DNA of 64,000 nucleotides from an uncultured Paracoccaceae bacterium (GTDB taxonomy: Bacteria; Pseudomonadota; Alphaproteobacteria; Rhodobacterales; Rhodobacteraceae). Where the stretch lies: NCBI GenBank assembly GCA_913043905.1, contig CAJWNQ010000001.1, positions 1 to 64,000 on the forward strand. The letters run 5' to 3'. The number at the start of each line of letters is the position of its first letter. Position 1 is the stretch's first letter. A program made the position numbers and the translations under genes. Below the pieces are notes generated by a model that worked only from the letters and a program-made list of their open reading frames with translations, was not told the origin of the DNA and made no database searches. Of this stretch, positions 1-8,875 are shown piece by piece.

Positions 1-752
1 ACACCACCTGCATTTCCAACTGCAGCAACAGACGCACCATATTTCATCTGCCCTAGAACCCGAGCCAACATTTGCCCTCCAACAGCATCAATACAACCAG
101 CCCAAGTTGCACTTTCAAGTGGCCGTTTAACTGTTTCATTGATTTCTTCTCGCGCAACAATCTGAGAAACGCCCAATGATTTTAAATATTCAGCAGTTTC
201 CGGGCGTCCAGTGACGCCAGTTACTTCATAGCCAAGATTTGATAAAATTGCGGCAGCAATAGAACCTACGCCACCAGCAACACCCGTTAAAAGAACAGGT
301 CCACCTTCAGGCTTTAAGCCATGCGCTTCTAGTGCCATAACAGAAAACATTGCTGTGATACCTGCTGTACCTACTGCCATAGCTTGTTTAGTGGAGATCG
401 CATCTGGTAAAGCTACTAGCCAATCTGCATTTACACGTGTTTTTTGAGAGTATCCACCCCAATGAGCTTCACCATAACGCCAGCCAGTTAATACAACACG
501 GTCGCCAGACTTATAACGAGGGTCTTCAGATGCTTCGACTACGCCAGCCATGTCTATGCCTGGAATATGAGGATAGTTTCGTACCATTCCCCCACCCGAT
601 CCAATACATAATCCATCTTTGTAATTTAGCGTAGAGTAATCAACTGCAACTGTAACATTACCCTCTGGTAATTGCGCAGTAGTCATTTGCTCTACAGAAG
701 CTGTAGTTTGACCGTCTTCGTCTTTACGAACAATTAATGAATTAAAAGACAT
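1..752 (-). CDS. acuI: Acrylyl-CoA reductase (AcuI/YhdH family), 3' end cut by the window
   Basis: About 250 N-terminal residues of a zinc-free MDR-family NADPH-dependent oxidoreductase are present; the family is about 330 residues long. The translation begins MSFNSLIVRKDEDGQTTA and carries the YhdH/AcuI landmarks: STLNYKDGL near residue 40, a HIPGIDMAG stretch, SGDRVVLTGW, and the cofactor loop VLLTGVAGGVGSIAA near residue 150. AcuI reduces acryloyl-CoA to propionyl-CoA, a step of DMSP cleavage and detoxification of acrylate in marine Roseobacter bacteria. The start ATG (752..750) is preceded by AT-rich DNA with a weak GGAGAA ribosome site. No neighbouring DMSP lyase or dmdABC gene lies inside the window, so whether it sits in a DMSP operon cannot be seen. 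Family is clear; the AcuI role rather than a general YhdH quinone reductase is inferred from the sequence style and the host. Confidence 0.85.
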   Translation of the reverse strand, partial: MSFNSLIVRKDEDGQTTASVEQMTTAQLPEGNVTVAVDYSTLNYKDGLCIGSGGGMVRNYPHIPGIDMAGVVEASEDPRYKSGDRVVLTGWRYGEAHWGGYSQKTRVNADWLVALPDAISTKQAMAVGTAGITAMFSVMALEAHGLKPEGGPVLLTGVAGGVGSIAAAILSNLGYEVTGVTGRPETAEYLKSLGVSQIVAREEINETVKRPLESATWAGCIDAVGGQMLARVLGQMKYGASVAAVGNAGG

Positions 753-1297
753 AATATTCTCCATTTTAAGTTTAGATGCTTTAGACACAATTCTAAAAAG
801 ACTGTCACCCTAAAATATAGATTTATAATAATCTATCGGGTAAAGTTGTTAATTAATGTGAATACAAAATTAGTAAATTGCAAATTTGTTTATTAAATAA
901 TGCCATATAGTTATTCATAATATAAATTTAAAAATTTAAGTTTTTATCTAATTATATCAGTATTCTAAATGTTTCTAATAACTAATAGATTAAAATTTAT
1001 TAATTTTATTATATTAATTTTATTATATTTATTTTGATATAATATTTAGAATATTTTTTCAAATAAAGTACTAACTTTTAAGCAATAACTACAAGCTATT
1101 ACGTTGTGTCAAAGTCTCAGTATATAAATCTAATCAAAGAAAGTTTGGCCCTTTTGGACACTCAAGGGTAAGTGAAAGCAAAAGCATTTATAACGGCCCC
1201 TAACTCAGAGGGTATAAATATCAATAATGTCAGGTGTAACAATTTAGTTTATTTTTTTATTTTAGGCATGATAATATAAAAATATCTTATAAAATAT
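753..1297. other. AT-rich intergenic region with a short GC-richer island
   Basis: This stretch of about 545 bases between acuI and the HupE-like gene is mostly A/T runs and has no convincing gene. It should hold the acuI promoter. One island at about 1140-1215 is clearly less AT-rich. On the plus strand it reads without stops from about 1075 to 1203 as a peptide containing KFGPFGHSRVSESK, and it contains a CCCTT...AAGGG inverted repeat. It may be the decayed tail of a gene, but no start or partner domain is visible. Confidence 0.5.
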
Positions 1298-2440
1298 TTA
1301 TAAAAATGCCCTTTCAAAAGCCCACCAAACCCCTACGATTGCTATGCCTAAAGAGCAGGGAACAACTACAACCGATCTGTATTGAGCAAAGCGCCCAAAT
1401 GGCAGCGATAAAAGTATAAATGCCAAAGTAATAACAGCTAACTGGCCAAACTCTACTCCAATATTAAAAGCAACCAGTGATAAAATGAATTGCCCCTGCG
1501 CAAGCCCAAGATCTCCCAAAACTGATGCAAACCCCAACCCATGTAATAGGCCAAATCCAAAGACTACTACGATGCGCCACCACCCCAACTTTGGTCGCAA
1601 TATATTTTCTATTGCGACATAGGCAATTGAAACAGCAATAAGCGCCTCAACCAGCCACATCTGCGAAGCAGGAATAGTGATAACACTTAGTGTGGATAGG
1701 CCCAACGTTACGGTATGTGCCAAAGTAAACGTAGTGATTTGTGACAGTAATGGCCGCCAAGCTAGTGAAAATAAAAATAGCCCAAACACAAATAAAATGT
1801 GATCTAAACCTTTGGGGATAATATGTTCAAACCCCTCCACTATAAATCTCCAGAAAACCTTCACTTTAGTCTCATCCACAAACCCATCCCGTGGAAGCTG
1901 CGCACTTAGTTCCCCACCCTCAAGGAAAGCCGCATAAGCATTATCACCGGCACCATGACGCACGACCAAGCCACCATTTTGGGCGACCCAACCCAGCGCA
2001 ACTGGATCACCACCAATTGGTAAGTCTGCATAAATTGTTAACATCGTATCACGCGGCAAATCCAAGTTTATTTCAGGAATAACTTCAATATTATTTAATT
2101 TTAAAGAACCAGCCCCTTCAATCAACAAGCCTCGCGAAAGCGAAGGCCACTCTTGCCGCACCAAATCCGCTAACTCTGCATCAGTCAGACTACGTAATTG
2201 ATCATAAATAATTGCCTCAGGGGCATCGTCAGTGTTCATCACCTCAGTTAAATCGATGCCTGCAAGTAATGTCTCAACCGTAAGGAGTAACTTAATTTCA
2301 ACCTTTGACTCTGTCACAGTCACATCTGCAACCGCTGGCCGTAATTCATGAGCCTGTACTCCTGTGAGCGCTAAAAAGCTGACAACAGCGCTTGACATTA
2401 GCGCCAAACGCCACATCATCTTAGAAAAAGGTTTAGACAT
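1298..2440 (-). CDS. HupE/UreJ-like membrane protein
   Basis: Membrane protein of about 380 residues. The N-terminal signal-like segment ends in GVQA, followed by HELRPAVADV. A periplasmic domain runs to about residue 200, then six or so membrane helices hold the HupE/UreJ signatures HIIPKGLDHILFVFGLF, TFTLAHTVTLGLS and GLLHGLGFASVLGDLG, rich in conserved His and Asp. HupE/UreJ proteins are associated with nickel or cobalt uptake; the long periplasmic N-terminus is typical of the UreJ_2-type subgroup whose substrate is not settled. I start it at ATG 2440; a TTG two codons upstream is possible, as is an inner ATG nine codons later that keeps the signal segment. It is head to head with a DUF4198 gene, a family also linked to nickel/cobalt uptake, which supports a joint metal-related role. 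Substrate is inferred. Confidence 0.8.
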   Translation of the reverse strand: MSKPFSKMMWRLALMSSAVVSFLALTGVQAHELRPAVADVTVTESKVEIKLLLTVETLLAGIDLTEVMNTDDAPEAIIYDQLRSLTDAELADLVRQEWPSLSRGLLIEGAGSLKLNNIEVIPEINLDLPRDTMLTIYADLPIGGDPVALGWVAQNGGLVVRHGAGDNAYAAFLEGGELSAQLPRDGFVDETKVKVFWRFIVEGFEHIIPKGLDHILFVFGLFLFSLAWRPLLSQITTFTLAHTVTLGLSTLSVITIPASQMWLVEALIAVSIAYVAIENILRPKLGWWRIVVVFGFGLLHGLGFASVLGDLGLAQGQFILSLVAFNIGVEFGQLAVITLAFILLSLPFGRFAQYRSVVVVPCSLGIAIVGVWWAFERAFL

Positions 2441-3251
2441 GTTCAAACGATCCCTGATACTTATTTTAAGCCTACTGATTATTAACCCAGTTTATGCCCA
2501 TGAATTTTGGATTTCACCAGTCAAATACGAAATTGGCATCAATAAGCCAATCGAGGCTCACTTTCGCGTAGGACAAAATTTTAATGGTGGAAGCTATACC
2601 TTTTTAGAAAGAGACACTAATCGGCATGAAGTGATGCAGGCTGGCAAAATAATTAAAGTAACAGCACGTAACGGTGACCGACCTGCATTTCAACTTGAAG
2701 GTTTACCCAATGGGTTGGCAATATTAGTGCATGAAACCACTAATAGTACTTTAACGTACAGAAATTTTGAAAAATTCATAAAATTTGTTAACCACAAAGC
2801 CTTTAAAGGACTTCCTCAGGCCCATATTTCACGTGGCCTACCTAAGATTGATTTTGATGAAAGTTACAGCCGCTTTGCAAAGTCATTGGTCGCTATAGGA
2901 GATGGTGGAGGTCAAGATGTTTCAGTTGGGCTCGAAATTGAAATAGTTGCCCTAACCAATCCTTATACGGATGACCTTAGCAACGGAATGCATATACAAG
3001 TCTTGATGGAGGGTCAGCCACGAGCAAATGTACAAGTTGAACTCTTTGAACGTCCAATTAACTCTGGCGAAGACGCTCAAATCAGGTTGTATACGACAGA
3101 TGCCCAAGGCATTGCTATGTTTCCAGTCACAATGGGTAATGAATATATGTTAGATAACGTCGCTTTAATCCCACTTGAACCTAAAGTTGAAGGCGATCCT
3201 GTCTGGCATAGTTTATGGGCCAATTTAACATTTTCCGTTCCAAAAAATTAG
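2439..3251 (+). CDS. DUF4198-type periplasmic protein
   Basis: Predicted 270-residue exported protein. A clear signal peptide (MFKRSLILILSLLIINPVYA) is followed at once by HEFWISP, the hallmark start of DUF4198 proteins, which are described as periplasmic partners of metal (nickel/cobalt) transport. The C-terminal half looks like a carboxypeptidase-regulatory beta fold: GQPRANVQVELFE and TTDAQGIAMFPV. The reading frame is open upstream to a GTG at 2364, but the signal peptide and an AAAAAGG ribosome site 6-8 bases upstream fix the start at ATG 2439. That ATG overlaps the ATG of the divergent HupE-like gene by two bases. The shared context suggests one metal-acquisition pair. A small hairpin (AGACC/GGTCT) just after the stop may end transcription. 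Confidence 0.75.
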   Translation: MFKRSLILILSLLIINPVYAHEFWISPVKYEIGINKPIEAHFRVGQNFNGGSYTFLERDTNRHEVMQAGKIIKVTARNGDRPAFQLEGLPNGLAILVHETTNSTLTYRNFEKFIKFVNHKAFKGLPQAHISRGLPKIDFDESYSRFAKSLVAIGDGGGQDVSVGLEIEIVALTNPYTDDLSNGMHIQVLMEGQPRANVQVELFERPINSGEDAQIRLYTTDAQGIAMFPVTMGNEYMLDNVALIPLEPKVEGDPVWHSLWANLTFSVPKN

Positions 3252-3431
3252 ACCTTTAACGGGTCTATTATATTGTAAATTAGAATGAGTTTGGAAATAA
3301 TGTTGAATTTATATCGAAAATCGATAGAAATAATATTAAATGGAACTCCAATTGTATAAATACTTAGCCCCTTTAAATAATATTTATACTTTATATAGCA
3401 TGCCGCAAATCCAATTATTATACTCAAAAAA

Positions 3432-4856
3432 ATGGTACCAATAATGACTACGCGAGAAGCAGCCTTACAATTCAGCATCGAGTATTTTGATGGAGGAGGC
3501 TTTCAAACAGATCTGGCAAAAATGGTAGCAATCCCTAGTGAGAGCCAGTCGTCAGAAGGACGCATACACCTCCAGGAATATTTAGATATTAGCATTATTC
3601 CAATATTATTAGAAATGGGATTTACCTGTCAGGTATTGCAAAATATAGACCCTGAGGGTGGTCCTTTTTTGATTGCTGAGCGTATTGAAGGTCCAGACCT
3701 ACCAACTATTCTAACCTATGGGCATGGTGATGTTGTAAGAGGCCAAGCAAACAATTGGAAACCAGGTCTGTCACCTTTCGAATTAAAGGAAGAAGCCTCA
3801 CGCTTTTATGGGCGCGGTACTGCAGATAACAAAGGCCAGCATTTAATTAATCTCAAGGCATTAGCGTCAGTAATTAAATCACAGGGAAGGCTAGGGTTTA
3901 ATTTTAAAGTTTTATTTGAGACTGGCGAAGAAATTGGTTCGCCAGGCCTAAAAGATTTTTGTAAGCAATACACTGAGGAATTAAAGGCAGATGTTTTCAT
4001 TGCGTCAGATGGCCCACGAATTTCACCTAAAAACCCTACAATTTTCACTGGTTCGCGCGGTGCCCTAAACTTTAATCTTCTGGTTAAACTTAGGAATGGT
4101 GCACACCATTCTGGAAATTTTGGTGGATTACTAGGTGATCCAACAATTATTTTAGCACATGCACTTGCCGTTATTACAGATGTACGTGGTCAAATTCAAA
4201 TTCCTGAATGGCGCCCAGCAAGCCTTTCGCCCGAAATTCAGGAGGCCTTAGCAATTTTGCCTCCTGTTGACGCTGGCTTTTCACTTGATGCAGACTGGGG
4301 CGAAGAAACCCTAACAATGGCAGAACGAGTTTTTGGGTGGAACAGCTTTGCAGTTCTGGCCATAAAATCTGGTAACCCCAAAGCGCCTGTAAATGCAATT
4401 CCAGGATATGCACGCGCCACCTGCCAATTGAGATTTGTTGTAGGGACAAACGAAAAAGACATACTTCCAGCTTTAAGGCGACACCTAGATGAGCATGGCC
4501 TACAGTCTGTTGAAATAGAACAAGCAGAGAGAAATTCATTTCAAGCCACGAGATTGGATATTAATAACCCTTGGTTGGAGTTTGTGGCCAAATCACTAAA
4601 GAAAACTTGCGGTCAAAACATAGATTTATTACCAAATATTGGTGGCTCTCTACCTAACGACTGTTTTGCAGAAATACTTGGCTTACCAACTATTTGGATA
4701 CCACATTCATACGCAGGATGTTGCCAACATTCCCCAAACGAGCATCTCCTTAAGCCATTAGCCCGCCAAGCTCTTTTGTGTATGACGGGTCTTTTCATAG
4801 ATATAGCAACCTCTGCTAGTATTCTAACTGCAGAGACGATTAAGGCTAGGGTGTAA
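3432..4856 (+). CDS. M20 family zinc dipeptidase/deacylase
   Basis: A 474-residue M20 metallopeptidase with the full set of dinuclear zinc residues: His98 and Asp100 in TYGHGDVV, bridging Asp132 in GRGTADNKGQH, catalytic Glu166 with Glu167 in FETGEEIGS, Asp193 in ASDGPR, and His433 in the C-terminal HSPNEH. A dimerisation (lid) domain lies between about 205 and 320. Length and motif spelling fit the carnosinase/DUG1-like M20 dipeptidases; possible substrates are dipeptides or N-acyl amino acids. The start is uncertain: ATG 3432 or ATG 3444 (MTTREAAL), neither with a good ribosome site. It is a lone gene upstream of a converging Lrp regulator. No signal peptide, so probably cytoplasmic. Confidence 0.87.
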   Translation: MVPIMTTREAALQFSIEYFDGGGFQTDLAKMVAIPSESQSSEGRIHLQEYLDISIIPILLEMGFTCQVLQNIDPEGGPFLIAERIEGPDLPTILTYGHGDVVRGQANNWKPGLSPFELKEEASRFYGRGTADNKGQHLINLKALASVIKSQGRLGFNFKVLFETGEEIGSPGLKDFCKQYTEELKADVFIASDGPRISPKNPTIFTGSRGALNFNLLVKLRNGAHHSGNFGGLLGDPTIILAHALAVITDVRGQIQIPEWRPASLSPEIQEALAILPPVDAGFSLDADWGEETLTMAERVFGWNSFAVLAIKSGNPKAPVNAIPGYARATCQLRFVVGTNEKDILPALRRHLDEHGLQSVEIEQAERNSFQATRLDINNPWLEFVAKSLKKTCGQNIDLLPNIGGSLPNDCFAEILGLPTIWIPHSYAGCCQHSPNEHLLKPLARQALLCMTGLFIDIATSASILTAETIKARV

Positions 4857-4922
4857 TTAGCTAAATGCAGAAAATATCTAGTTTGTCTTTTTCCTTTAAG
4901 AAATGTGTGTCTAAATACATTT

Positions 4923-5399
4923 TCACTTAATTTCAGTTTCAAGATGTGACAGAGGAAGCAAATAACTATCTTTTATTTGTTTAAGGGATATTTTTGTGGA
5001 CATAGAAGTAAAGTCAATTTTACCAATTAACTTTTGTTGAAATAAATCATAAGAATCTATTGAAGGGCAGACAATCTTTAGCTGATAATCAGCACCTTCT
5101 CCTGTTAATCTATGCACTTCGACAATTTCTGGAAACTGTTCAATTACAGCAGTAAATTTATCAACCCAGTCGATAGAATGTCTTCCCACAGTTATGGAAA
5201 GAAATACAACTACCTGAAGACCAAGAGCATAACGGCTTAATAATACCTGTTTGCCTAAAATAAGTCCCTGTTCCTCCATGCGCTGAATACGGTTCCAACA
5301 GGCTGTCTTAGATATACCAACACGACGCGAAAGTTCGGCAAGTGAATGATCTGCAGATGTTTGCATCTGTTTAATTAATGCAAGATCAATATTATCCAT
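4923..5399 (-). CDS. Lrp/AsnC family transcriptional regulator
   Basis: A 158-residue regulator. An N-terminal helix-turn-helix (about 17-47, LAELSRRVGISKTACWNRIQRM) is followed by an AsnC ligand-binding (RAM) domain with the expected VVVFLSITV strand and the GEGADYQLKIVC segment. It is divergently transcribed from metY across a 153-base gap containing a 5-3-5 palindrome (TGAACGATGTTCA). Lrp-type proteins usually control the adjacent divergent gene in response to an amino acid, so control of metY by a sulfur amino acid or homoserine derivative is a reasonable inference. Confidence 0.87.
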   Translation of the reverse strand: MDNIDLALIKQMQTSADHSLAELSRRVGISKTACWNRIQRMEEQGLILGKQVLLSRYALGLQVVVFLSITVGRHSIDWVDKFTAVIEQFPEIVEVHRLTGEGADYQLKIVCPSIDSYDLFQQKLIGKIDFTSMSTKISLKQIKDSYLLPLSHLETEIK

Positions 5400-5419
5400 T
5401 CTAAAATTTCCTAATTATA

Positions 5420-5432
5420 TGAACGATGTTCA
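5420..5432. promoter_or_regulatory. Palindrome between Lrp gene and metY, candidate operator
   Basis: TGAACGATGTTCA, perfect 5-base arms around GAT, 20 bases upstream of the lrp-type start codon and about 120 bases before metY. The position suits autoregulation of the Lrp gene. The arms are short, so chance is possible. Confidence 0.4.
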
Positions 5433-5552
5433 CTTATAAGCCTAAAAAAAGAAATAAATAGAACAAATCTTAATATTTGTACATAATTATATTAACATTG
5501 ATCATTTATACTTTTAGGAACACTTAAACATATTTTACGTTAGGAACCCCCA

Positions 5553-6851
5553 ATGCCCATCAATTCAAAAAATATAGAAACCCTTATGTTGCATGCTGGG
5601 AGCCACAGACGGGATTCAGCTACAAATTCCGTGGCAGTGCCCATTTATCAAACCACTAGTTATCAATTTGATAACACCGAACATGCTGGGAAATTGTTTG
5701 CACTTCAAGAACTGGGTAACATTTATACAAGAATAACCAATCCAACAACACAGGTACTTGAAGAAAGGTTAACAGCCCTGGAGGGTGGAGCAGCAGCGGT
5801 AGCCGTAGCCTCTGGCTCATCGGCAGTAACTTTAGCAGTTCAAAATGTAGCATCAGCTGGCGATAACATTGTTGCATCACCATACCTTTACGGTGGAACA
5901 TATAATCTTTTTACCAATACCCTTCCAAAAATGGGGATAGAAGTACGCTTTGCTGATCCTTCAGATCCTGAAAGTTTTTCTAAACTCACTGACAAAAACA
6001 CGAGAGCATATTTCGGGGAAACGTTACCTAACCCTCAGCTTGTACCCTTCCCTATTTCTGAAGTTGCAGAAATAGGAAGAGAAAAAGGCATACCTCTCAT
6101 TGTTGATAATACAGCTGCGCCAATCACCTGCCGTCCCTTTGACCATGGTGCTGCTGTAGTTGTGCATTCATTAACTAAATTCATTGGTGGCCATGGAACA
6201 TCAATCGGTGGCGTTATTATAGATGGTGGAAATTTTGATTGGGTAGAGCATTCAGATCAGCAACCAAATTTCAATTTACCTGACGGTAGCTATCACGGTG
6301 CGATTTGGGGCTCATTAGTGCCGGAAGCTTTAGGCGCCCCAATTGCATTTGCAGTGAGAGCGCGAGTTGTCTTATTACGTGACCTTGGCCCATCACTATC
6401 ACCATTCAACGCATTTCAAATTATACAGGGTTTAGAAACCCTCCCTCTTCGTTTCCACAAACATCAGTCTAATGCAGCTAAACTGATAAATTATTTGACC
6501 GAACATCCAGAAATTGACACCGTAACTTATCCTGGGCTCTTCACAGGCGCCAACAAGTCTCTGGTGGATTCCTACCTAACTTCTGGGCACGGCGCATTAA
6601 TAGGAATTGAGATAAAAGGAGGAGTAGAGTCTGGAAAGAGCTTTATTGATAATCTAAAGCTAATATATCATGTTGCTAACATTGGTGATGCCCGTACACT
6701 TGCAATCCACCCAGCATCTACAACACACTCTCAACTTTCAGCTCAAGCTCAAATTATAGCTGGTGTCAGCCCAGGATATGTAAGGCTTTCAATTGGAATT
6801 GAGCATATAGATGATATTATAGCAGATATAGAGCAGGCCCTAAAAAAGTAA
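5553..6851 (+). CDS. metY: O-acetylhomoserine sulfhydrylase (MetY)
   Basis: A 432-residue PLP enzyme of the Cys/Met metabolism family. The PLP lysine is Lys209 in [17 protein letters not shown], with Asp185 in IVDNT pairing to the pyridine nitrogen, YTRITNPT (about 58-65) for phosphate contact, and ASGSSA near 87. The long insert after [12 protein letters not shown] and total length about 430 separate MetY (O-acetylhomoserine aminocarboxypropyltransferase) from the shorter MetB/MetC/MetZ enzymes. It makes homocysteine from O-acetylhomoserine and sulfide in the cytoplasm. It is a single gene, divergent from an Lrp regulator and closed by a bidirectional terminator. Confidence 0.92.
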   Translation: MPINSKNIETLMLHAGSHRRDSATNSVAVPIYQTTSYQFDNTEHAGKLFALQELGNIYTRITNPTTQVLEERLTALEGGAAAVAVASGSSAVTLAVQNVASAGDNIVASPYLYGGTYNLFTNTLPKMGIEVRFADPSDPESFSKLTDKNTRAYFGETLPNPQLVPFPISEVAEIGREKGIPLIVDNTAAPITCRPFDHGAAVVVHSLTKFIGGHGTSIGGVIIDGGNFDWVEHSDQQPNFNLPDGSYHGAIWGSLVPEALGAPIAFAVRARVVLLRDLGPSLSPFNAFQIIQGLETLPLRFHKHQSNAAKLINYLTEHPEIDTVTYPGLFTGANKSLVDSYLTSGHGALIGIEIKGGVESGKSFIDNLKLIYHVANIGDARTLAIHPASTTHSQLSAQAQIIAGVSPGYVRLSIGIEHIDDIIADIEQALKK

Positions 6852-6916
6852 TATATGGGTACCGCTTAATAAAAAAATCCTACGAAATAGACAAAGGTTT
6901 TAAATTATTACTGAAA

Positions 6917-6959
6917 ATTTAGAGGGCTTGTTACAAACAATATATCAAGGCCTCTAAAT
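6917..6959. terminator. Bidirectional terminator after metY
   Basis: A 14-base stem with one mismatch (ATTTAGAGGGCTTG against CAAGGCCTCTAAAT, 15-base loop), flanked by A/T-rich runs on both sides. It lies between metY and the convergent isochorismatase-family pseudogene and can serve both. Confidence 0.75.
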
Positions 6960-6960
6960 A

Positions 6961-7527
6961 TTATATTTTATTCAGTAAATGTTCAGAGTTTATTACTGAA
7001 ACAAACTCTTTGTTCAAACTTGCTAGCGTAGTTGCGTGAATTACATCTGAATTAAAACATTCTCCATTCACTTCTACTTTATCAAAAGTAGTTGTAGCAT
7101 CTCATATAACATATGTTTTGTAACCATAATTACCAGCCATTCGAGCCGTTGTAAAAACACAATGGTCAGTTGTTAAATCAATAATTACTAATAAATTGCA
7201 ATTTTTAGTATCAATTAATTCTTTTAAATTAGCACCCATAAAGGCACTATTAACTGATTTTGTAATAACGGTTTTATTAACTAATGGAGCTGGAATTGGG
7301 TTGAAGATAAAGCCTTTGTTATTTTTACGAGATTTTGATTTAGGATCTCTTAAACTGTGCCTAACGTGAATAATATCAAGTCCAATATTTCTCCACTTTT
7401 TTATAATTAAAGAACAAGTTACCTCTGCATTTTTATTATTTCCACCACCACCCCAATATTTTTCACCTGCGAACACTTCTTGTAGGTCCACACTAATAAG
7501 TATTGAAGCTTAATCACCTAAATTCAT
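6961..7527 (-). pseudogene. Isochorismatase-family hydrolase, broken by two in-frame stops
   Basis: Read on the minus strand from ATG 7527, a cysteine hydrolase of about 188 codons can be followed in one frame, interrupted twice. TAA at 7512..7510 is the sixth codon, and TGA at 7104..7102 falls between KTYVI and DATTTFDK, where family members have a serine or other residue before the conserved Asp-Ala-Thr. Between them the family features remain: first Asp in ISVDLQEVFAG, DIIHVRHSLRDP, and catalytic Cys in LTTDHCVFTTARMAG. After the TGA the frame continues with the expected helices to TAA at 6963..6961. A GTG at 7491 could restart after the first stop but still yields a protein missing its last 46 residues. 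The absence of frameshifts suggests recent inactivation, or sequence errors. Substrate unknown. Confidence 0.75.
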
Positions 7528-7750
7528 TTTATAACCTTTTTACCAATAAAATTAGCACTTATATTTAATTATTAAATAATATCTTGAAAATACTGTAAAT
7601 TAAACAGTCAAATCTAAGATATTTAAATTTACAATTTTAATCCTGCTTAACTGCTAATCATAAGGCCTAATATGTGAAAATAAATAAAATTTTTATAGAC
7701 TGTGATTTGTATTAAAGGCTAAACTTAATTAATGTTTTGAGGGGAAAATA

Positions 7751-8791
7751 ATGTTTTTAAAAAACGCATGGTACGTAGCCGCATGGGCGGAAGAAATAAC
7801 ACGTAACTTACAACAAATAGTTGTTCTAAGCGAAAAAATTTGTGTTTTTAGATCCGAAGCAGGCGAATTTATAGCACTTGAAGATGCATGTCCTCACAGA
7901 AAACTGCCTCTCTCAAAAGGGCGAATTAAAGGTGATACAGTTGAATGTGGCTATCACGGCTTAACTTTTGATTGTGCTGGCCAATGCGTTTGGGCTCCGG
8001 GACAAGGCAGAATTCCATCAAATGCTAAAGTTCATGCATATCCTCTACATGAAAAGTATGGACTTGTTTGGATATGGATGGGAAACCCTGCACTAGCTGA
8101 TCATCACGACATTTTTGAAATTGAAAATTACGACGATCCAACATGGGGCATAAATCGCGGTGATGCTATGGAGTTAAACTGCAATTATTTATTAATGTGC
8201 GATAACCTGTTAGATCCAACTCATGTTGCATGGGTCCACGCTGGAAGCTTTGGCCAATCAGCCACCAAAGATACACCCCTACGAGTTAACAAAACAAATG
8301 ATGGCGTCATTGTTCAACGATGGATGTTAGATGTAGAACCTGCACCATTCTATAAAAAAGTGATAGGTTTTGATGGTAAGTGTGATCGATTGCAGCATTA
8401 TGAAGTAAGATATCCATCACATGCTTTAGTTAAAGCAATATTTACTCCCACAGGAACTGGCGGTCCTAACCTGCCATTACACAAAGATGTCTTCATAATG
8501 GACAGCTACAACTTTATGACACCCACATCTGAAAATGAAACGCGGTATTATTGGTTCCAATTACGTAATATTCGACCTGATGATATTGCTCTGTCAAAAT
8601 TAATGTCTGATGATGTACAGCATGCATTTGAAGAGGACCGTGCTGTTCTCAATGAAGTGCAAAAAGGTATGGCAGACAAAAGATCACCCCATATTGATTT
8701 ACCTATTGATGGTGGCCAGTTGCGCTTTAGGCGTCAATTGCAGGCAATGATCAATGAAGAGCAACAGGTTGATCAGCAAATGGCTGAATAA
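7751..8791 (+). CDS. Rieske non-haem iron oxygenase, vanillate demethylase-like oxygenase subunit
   Basis: A 346-residue alpha-only oxygenase. The start MFLKNAWYVAAWAEEI is the classic opening of the VanA/PobA group. The Rieske [2Fe-2S] ligands are Cys47 and His49 in DACPHRKLPLS and Cys66 and His69 in CGYHGLTF. The mononuclear iron site shows NLLDPTHVAWVH with His158 and His163. A strong GAGGGG ribosome site precedes the ATG. No ferredoxin reductase gene lies next to it, so electrons must come from a reductase elsewhere. It heads a same-strand run with hyuA, hyuB, a FAD oxidoreductase and an epimerase, which suggests oxidative O- or N-demethylation or hydroxylation of a small substrate that then enters the hydantoinase-like step. 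The VanA name reflects similarity only; vanillate as substrate is not supported by context. Confidence 0.87.
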   Translation: MFLKNAWYVAAWAEEITRNLQQIVVLSEKICVFRSEAGEFIALEDACPHRKLPLSKGRIKGDTVECGYHGLTFDCAGQCVWAPGQGRIPSNAKVHAYPLHEKYGLVWIWMGNPALADHHDIFEIENYDDPTWGINRGDAMELNCNYLLMCDNLLDPTHVAWVHAGSFGQSATKDTPLRVNKTNDGVIVQRWMLDVEPAPFYKKVIGFDGKCDRLQHYEVRYPSHALVKAIFTPTGTGGPNLPLHKDVFIMDSYNFMTPTSENETRYYWFQLRNIRPDDIALSKLMSDDVQHAFEEDRAVLNEVQKGMADKRSPHIDLPIDGGQLRFRRQLQAMINEEQQVDQQMAE

Positions 8792-8814
8792 ATAAAGCGT
8801 TAAATTTATTATTG

Positions 8815-8835
8815 TAGTTTGATTTCATCAAACTA
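8815..8835. repeat. Perfect 9-3-9 inverted repeat between Rieske gene and hyuA
   Basis: TAGTTTGAT-TTC-ATCAAACTA, no mismatches, in the 84-base gap. It could be an operator for an internal promoter ahead of hyuA, or an mRNA hairpin. There is no U-run after it, so a classical terminator is unlikely. Confidence 0.55.
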
Positions 8836-8875
8836 TTAACATCTACTGATTGCAATTATAATTAGGACTTATGCA

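Noticed and set aside
791-808. TTTAGAC...TTCTAAA upstream of acuI as an Irr site
   Set aside because: One arm base is wrong and the spacing gives 18 rather than 17 bases, unlike the clean palindrome before nfuA.
3248-3478. 76-residue minus-strand frame with a hydrophobic N-terminus
   Set aside because: It overlaps the start of the M20 peptidase gene, lies in very AT-rich DNA, has no ribosome site and a low-complexity Ile/Tyr/Lys composition. Most likely chance.
7102-7104. TGA in the isochorismatase-family gene as a recoded (selenocysteine) codon
   Set aside because: The catalytic Cys is elsewhere and intact, no stem-loop follows, and a second stop near the N-terminus points to simple decay.
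7751-8791. Naming the Rieske gene vanA
   Set aside because: Similarity is to the general family; there is no VanB reductase or aromatic pathway gene in the window.
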